NCBI GenBank assembly: GCA_951230915.1
Contig: OX579638.1
Span: forward strand, 1,940,696 to 2,004,695
Reading direction: 5' to 3'
Origin: Antitrichia curtipendula
Lineage: Eukaryota; Streptophyta; Bryopsida; Hypnales; Leucodontaceae
DNA length: 64,000 nt
Shown here: positions 60,992-64,000 of the stretch, piece after piece
How positions within the stretch are numbered: the stretch's first letter is position 1
Layout: each line of letters opens with the position of its first letter
Position numbers and translations under genes: made by a program
Notes under the pieces: generated by a model
What the model was told of the DNA's origin: nothing
Database searches by the model: none
What the model saw: only the letters and a program-made list of their open reading frames with translations

Positions 60992-62389
60992 TCTCAATGA
61001 CTCATAACAATGGCATATACAAACGCCATATAAAAGATATCTAATGACATTATCAAATATCTTGCCACCTATTGAATAATGGACCAACAAGCTCAACGTC
61101 ATGCTCTATTGCAATCAAACTTGCAAAATGAATTAGCAAACCTCTCATAGACAAACATTGAAACATCCATTCATAAAGTCGATGATGCATTTACCATTAC
61201 CAAAACCTGCTACTAAGCTACTCTCGTTTTGGAAAATTTCATTGAGCGGAAAGCTACTTTCTCCCCCCCCCCCCAAAAAAAATACATTCAAATGTCTTGC
61301 AGAAACTTTGAAGTGGTGCTTTTGAAACTCCCAAGAACACACCAACTATCCGTTTTGGGATTGCAAGTACAACATACTAAAATTTGTGGTCTATGAACAT
61401 GTCTAGGTTTCATGTTGTCACCTTCTCTTTGTTTTTCTAACTTCATTTAGATGTAAAGATTATAAAAAAAAAATAAAAAATGATATTACTATCTATCTAC
61501 ATGTACACGATCTTGGTTATATACAATTGTACTACACCATAGAAAAATCTTGTTGCAAATGAATCTATATGCTCATAGGCGAGCTCACAGGCGGGTGCGG
61601 GGATGAGAGTGTGATGAAGTGCCATTATATTGCAAAAGAACCAAAGTTCCACCACATTCAACTAAAATACCATTGTAGTGAGCACACCATTAGAAGTGAA
61701 GTTGGAGATTGCTTGATTGTACTTGAAAGTGTCCCAATTTTGACGATGTGCAAAACAACCTCTTCTTTGATAGCACCTACTATGGCAACTACATGCTTAC
61801 CTCTATGCTAGAGAGTTGCAACACATGATAGTGACAATATTCTAAACAATTGTCAGCTTGCGCGAGAACCTAAGATCATCACTGAATGTAAAACTAATAC
61901 AAATTCTTCAAATTAGAAAACCAATCACCATCAACTTAAATTGCCTCATCTACATTGTGAACAATTTTAGAACAACAAAATGCATAATCAAAGCTAAGCA
62001 AATGCAAATCTAAAACAAAAATTTGAGATCAAACCACAAATCTGAAAACAAAACAAAGGAACTCCCTACACCATTGTAGGATTAATGTAATTCTAATTTT
62101 CCCTATTGAAGCACACAACATTAGCAACATAATGAAAAGCAAAAAATTAATGATACTTCAATGACAAATATTAGTGGATGAAAAAACGTGAACTTTGTGG
62201 CATAAGTAGAAACCCCTACTAGATGCAATGCGTTGCCAAGCCTAAATTATTTTTGAAGGGAAGCCCATGTTGAATCTAAAAAGGTATATGAGACTTCTGC
62301 ACTAACTTACTATTTCCTACTACTATTTACAATTGAATCTTAAAATTCATTATCAATGGTATTCAATCAATTGTTGTGTAAAATCATAA
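60992..62389. other. AT-rich intergenic DNA
   Basis: No supported feature. A poly-C/poly-A run lies at 61263-61281. The ORF 61569-61811 has no recognisable domain. Confidence 0.35.
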
Positions 62390-62547
62390 AATATACCTTA
62401 AAAAGCTCATCACTTTGGTTTCCAAATTTGAATTGGTACGCTTGATTGAGATTACTTAAGAATGCAATGTTAATTGCATGTGCATTATAAGAAATACCAA
62501 TTGAATTTCACAATTTCAAATGGACTATTAGGCGATTTGTAAGCCAA
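62390..62547. repeat. Family G end fragment
   Basis: Matches the right end of the element at 7902-9494 (CTTGATTGAGATTACTTAAG, AATGCAATGTTAATT, GGCGATTTGTAA). The other end was not found. Confidence 0.5.
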
Positions 62548-63200
62548 AATTGCACCTCACTATTCAATCAACATCTATACAATGGAAGTATTCTTTTACT
62601 TTTTGTAAATTGAAACCATAAAATATATACTAATTTTTATATTGAGAAGCAATATTTGTATGTGTCCTCAAATAGTTCCTCAATTAAAATATGAAATTCT
62701 TCATAATACAATCTGGGTGTTTAAAGAAAAGATTGAATAAGTAGGGAAAAACTTATAGAATTTAAGGTTATATGTATTAGAATGTATTGTATTCATGCAC
62801 TATGTCTTTGTTTAGAGATCAAAGCACCTTCTTCATATAAATTAGTCAATTAGTTATTTCATATTTTCGTTTCATATCTAATCAACAATCCATCCATTTT
62901 GTGTCTATGCTATTTACGCCATTACTAAAATTCTAGATGTAACAAAACAATATACATGACTTTTTGTCAACAATATATATGAAAATTACATATCATACAA
63001 TAACTTTTTAATCATGTAGTCAAATGTTATAAAAAAATGTTGGGCCTTAAAACTACTCCTCCAGTACATGTTGTGTGACAATTTCAAAGAAAAAATAAAA
63101 TTCCATACATGGTGAACTGTCCAAAATTGCTATGTTGCCCCCCACCCCCCACCCCCACCCCCACCCAAAAGAAATGCAATTTGATCAATTTGCCCCTTTC
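62548..63200. other. AT-rich DNA with a C-rich simple repeat
   Basis: A CCCCCA-type microsatellite lies at about 63139-63167. Nothing else recognised. Confidence 0.4.
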
Positions 63201-63204
63201 CAAG

Positions 63205-63365
63205 TCACCAATTGTGATGAGGAAGGGGCCAACTGATTGATCCTTTGTTGTCGTCGACATGCCACTCTGGATTGTTCTATTAATTTGCCCCTCGGTCTCT
63301 GATTGTGACGTGGGAGGGGCCAACTGAGCAATCTGGTTGTCATCATCAAGATGACGTGCCGTGTT
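63205..63365. repeat. Two diverged ~95-bp tandem units
   Basis: AGGAAGGGGCCAACTGATTG..GACATGCC and TGGGAGGGGCCAACTGAGCA..GACGTGCC repeat with shared TTGCCCCT and TTGTGA segments. In one minus frame both encode a similar start (RHLDDDNQ / RHVDDNKG). Confidence 0.5.
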
Positions 63366-63697
63366 GGGCTCCAATCCCCACGACCTCAAGGGGCTGCTGT
63401 GCTGTCTTGAGCCATGAACTGTTTGTTACTCCTCTCGATGATCACTTCAAAAGCACTTTTTCTCTATCAATGGAGGAAGAAGCTCCTTGACGTGACTTCT
63501 TCCACCAGCCCACGATCGATTGGAGATTCGCAGCAGGCCACTTCAGCAAGGTACTATAACACACACTCCCCTCATGCCTGTGTGACATGATTGGCAGCAT
63601 GGCCTACGCCCATCCACCTTGAAATGATCCACCTTGAAATGATGGTCCCTGACCCTCCTTTCCAGTCAGTCATAAGGAGCTTGTTCAGCCGCTTGAC

Positions 63698-63801
63698 CTG
63701 GCTCGCATGGTCCCTTCCCCATTCAAAACATGTGCGTACTTCACCAACTCATCCCAATATGCCTGCGGATATTCTCGCTCCAATCCATACAAAAGGCAAG
63801 C
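63698..63801 (-). CDS. Possible internal exon of an unrecognised gene
   Basis: A 104-nt segment bounded by AG (GGCAGGCAG|) and GT (GCCAG|GTCAAG) encodes a protein-like peptide with YGLEREYPQAYWDELVKY followed by AHVLNGEGTMRA. I do not recognise the family. A further minus-strand frame at about 63445-63550 (SIVGWWKKSRQGASSSI) may belong to the same gene or remnant. The rest would lie beyond the right edge. Confidence 0.3.
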
Positions 63802-64000
63802 CTGCCTGCCTGCTTCACTTAACTGGAGGGACGTTCAATTGTCGTGTCCCAGGTGGTAGTCTTCACCTATCAGGCACAGTAACAACTAAGAGCAAGGCCA
63901 ATGCGGTGACTGCAACACGCATGGAACAGCAAAATGACGGGCCTACCAAAAAAAACACGCCCCAATGCATATTGCATACGGCATGGGTCTCTTTATTTTT

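Noticed and set aside
1..64000. Retrotransposon or autonomous transposon genes
   Set aside because: Looked for RT, integrase, gag or transposase motifs in the longer frames and saw none; only non-autonomous elements are supported.
1..64000. CRISPR arrays, operons, tRNA or rRNA genes
   Set aside because: No regularly spaced repeats with unique spacers, and gene structure is eukaryotic. No rRNA or tRNA signature was noticed by eye, though a dedicated covariance search was not possible.

Overview
The window looks like nuclear DNA of a land plant. It is AT-rich and gene-poor. Its genes are split by short GT-AG introns and encode plant or plastid proteins: a DCD-domain protein, a plastid y-type thioredoxin and an AP2/ERF factor. 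TTTAGGG-type telo-box motifs sit beside several gene starts. The species cannot be named. The compact exons and the divergent AP2 domain would fit a non-flowering plant (bryophyte or lycophyte), but that is inference.

Genes: (1) 2-2831 (+), four exons of a DCD-domain (Development and Cell Death) gene cut by the left edge. (2) 5174-7486 (-), a complete two-exon TM9/nonaspanin endomembrane protein of 656 aa ending in a KxD sorting signal. (3) 14649-17522 (-), a complete five-exon chloroplast thioredoxin y with WCGPC active site. (4) 20280-23962 (-), a complete seven-exon COQ9 for mitochondrial ubiquinone synthesis, 320 aa. (5) 37938-40086 (-), a three-exon AP2/ERF transcription factor, possibly with one more 5' exon. 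For the four complete genes every proposed junction keeps reading phase and joins family-typical residues. Weak coding-like fragments lie at 4679-4885, 14379-14621, 45246-45503, 45997-46132 and 63698-63801. The genes are not an operon and show no shared pathway.

Repeats: 7.9-14.4 kb, most of 24.8-37.3 kb and 42-63 kb are a graveyard of non-autonomous DNA transposons, many nested. No transposase, reverse transcriptase or integrase reading frame was seen. The most notable group is bounded by TTAA followed by CCCCTAAAGG-like ends, which resembles piggyBac end architecture. It includes a ~940-bp family, a 1.2-kb element nested in it, a 0.55-kb element with a recognisable empty site elsewhere in the window, and a 2.4-kb foldback element with ~1-kb arms around ~400 bp of unrelated sequence. 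Other groups are a CACTA-like element with AAA duplications, two hAT-like MITEs with exact 8-bp duplications, a TTAA-flanked 285-bp MITE in an intron of the DCD gene, a 25-bp-TIR element, several palindromic MITEs, and a GC-rich palindrome cluster at 46.2-47.2 kb.

Layout: 0-8 kb DCD gene and TM9; 8-14.4 kb repeats; 14.4-24.4 kb thioredoxin and COQ9; 24.4-37.9 kb repeats; 37.9-40.6 kb AP2/ERF; 40.6-63 kb nested repeats; 63-64 kb GC-richer edge with one possible exon.
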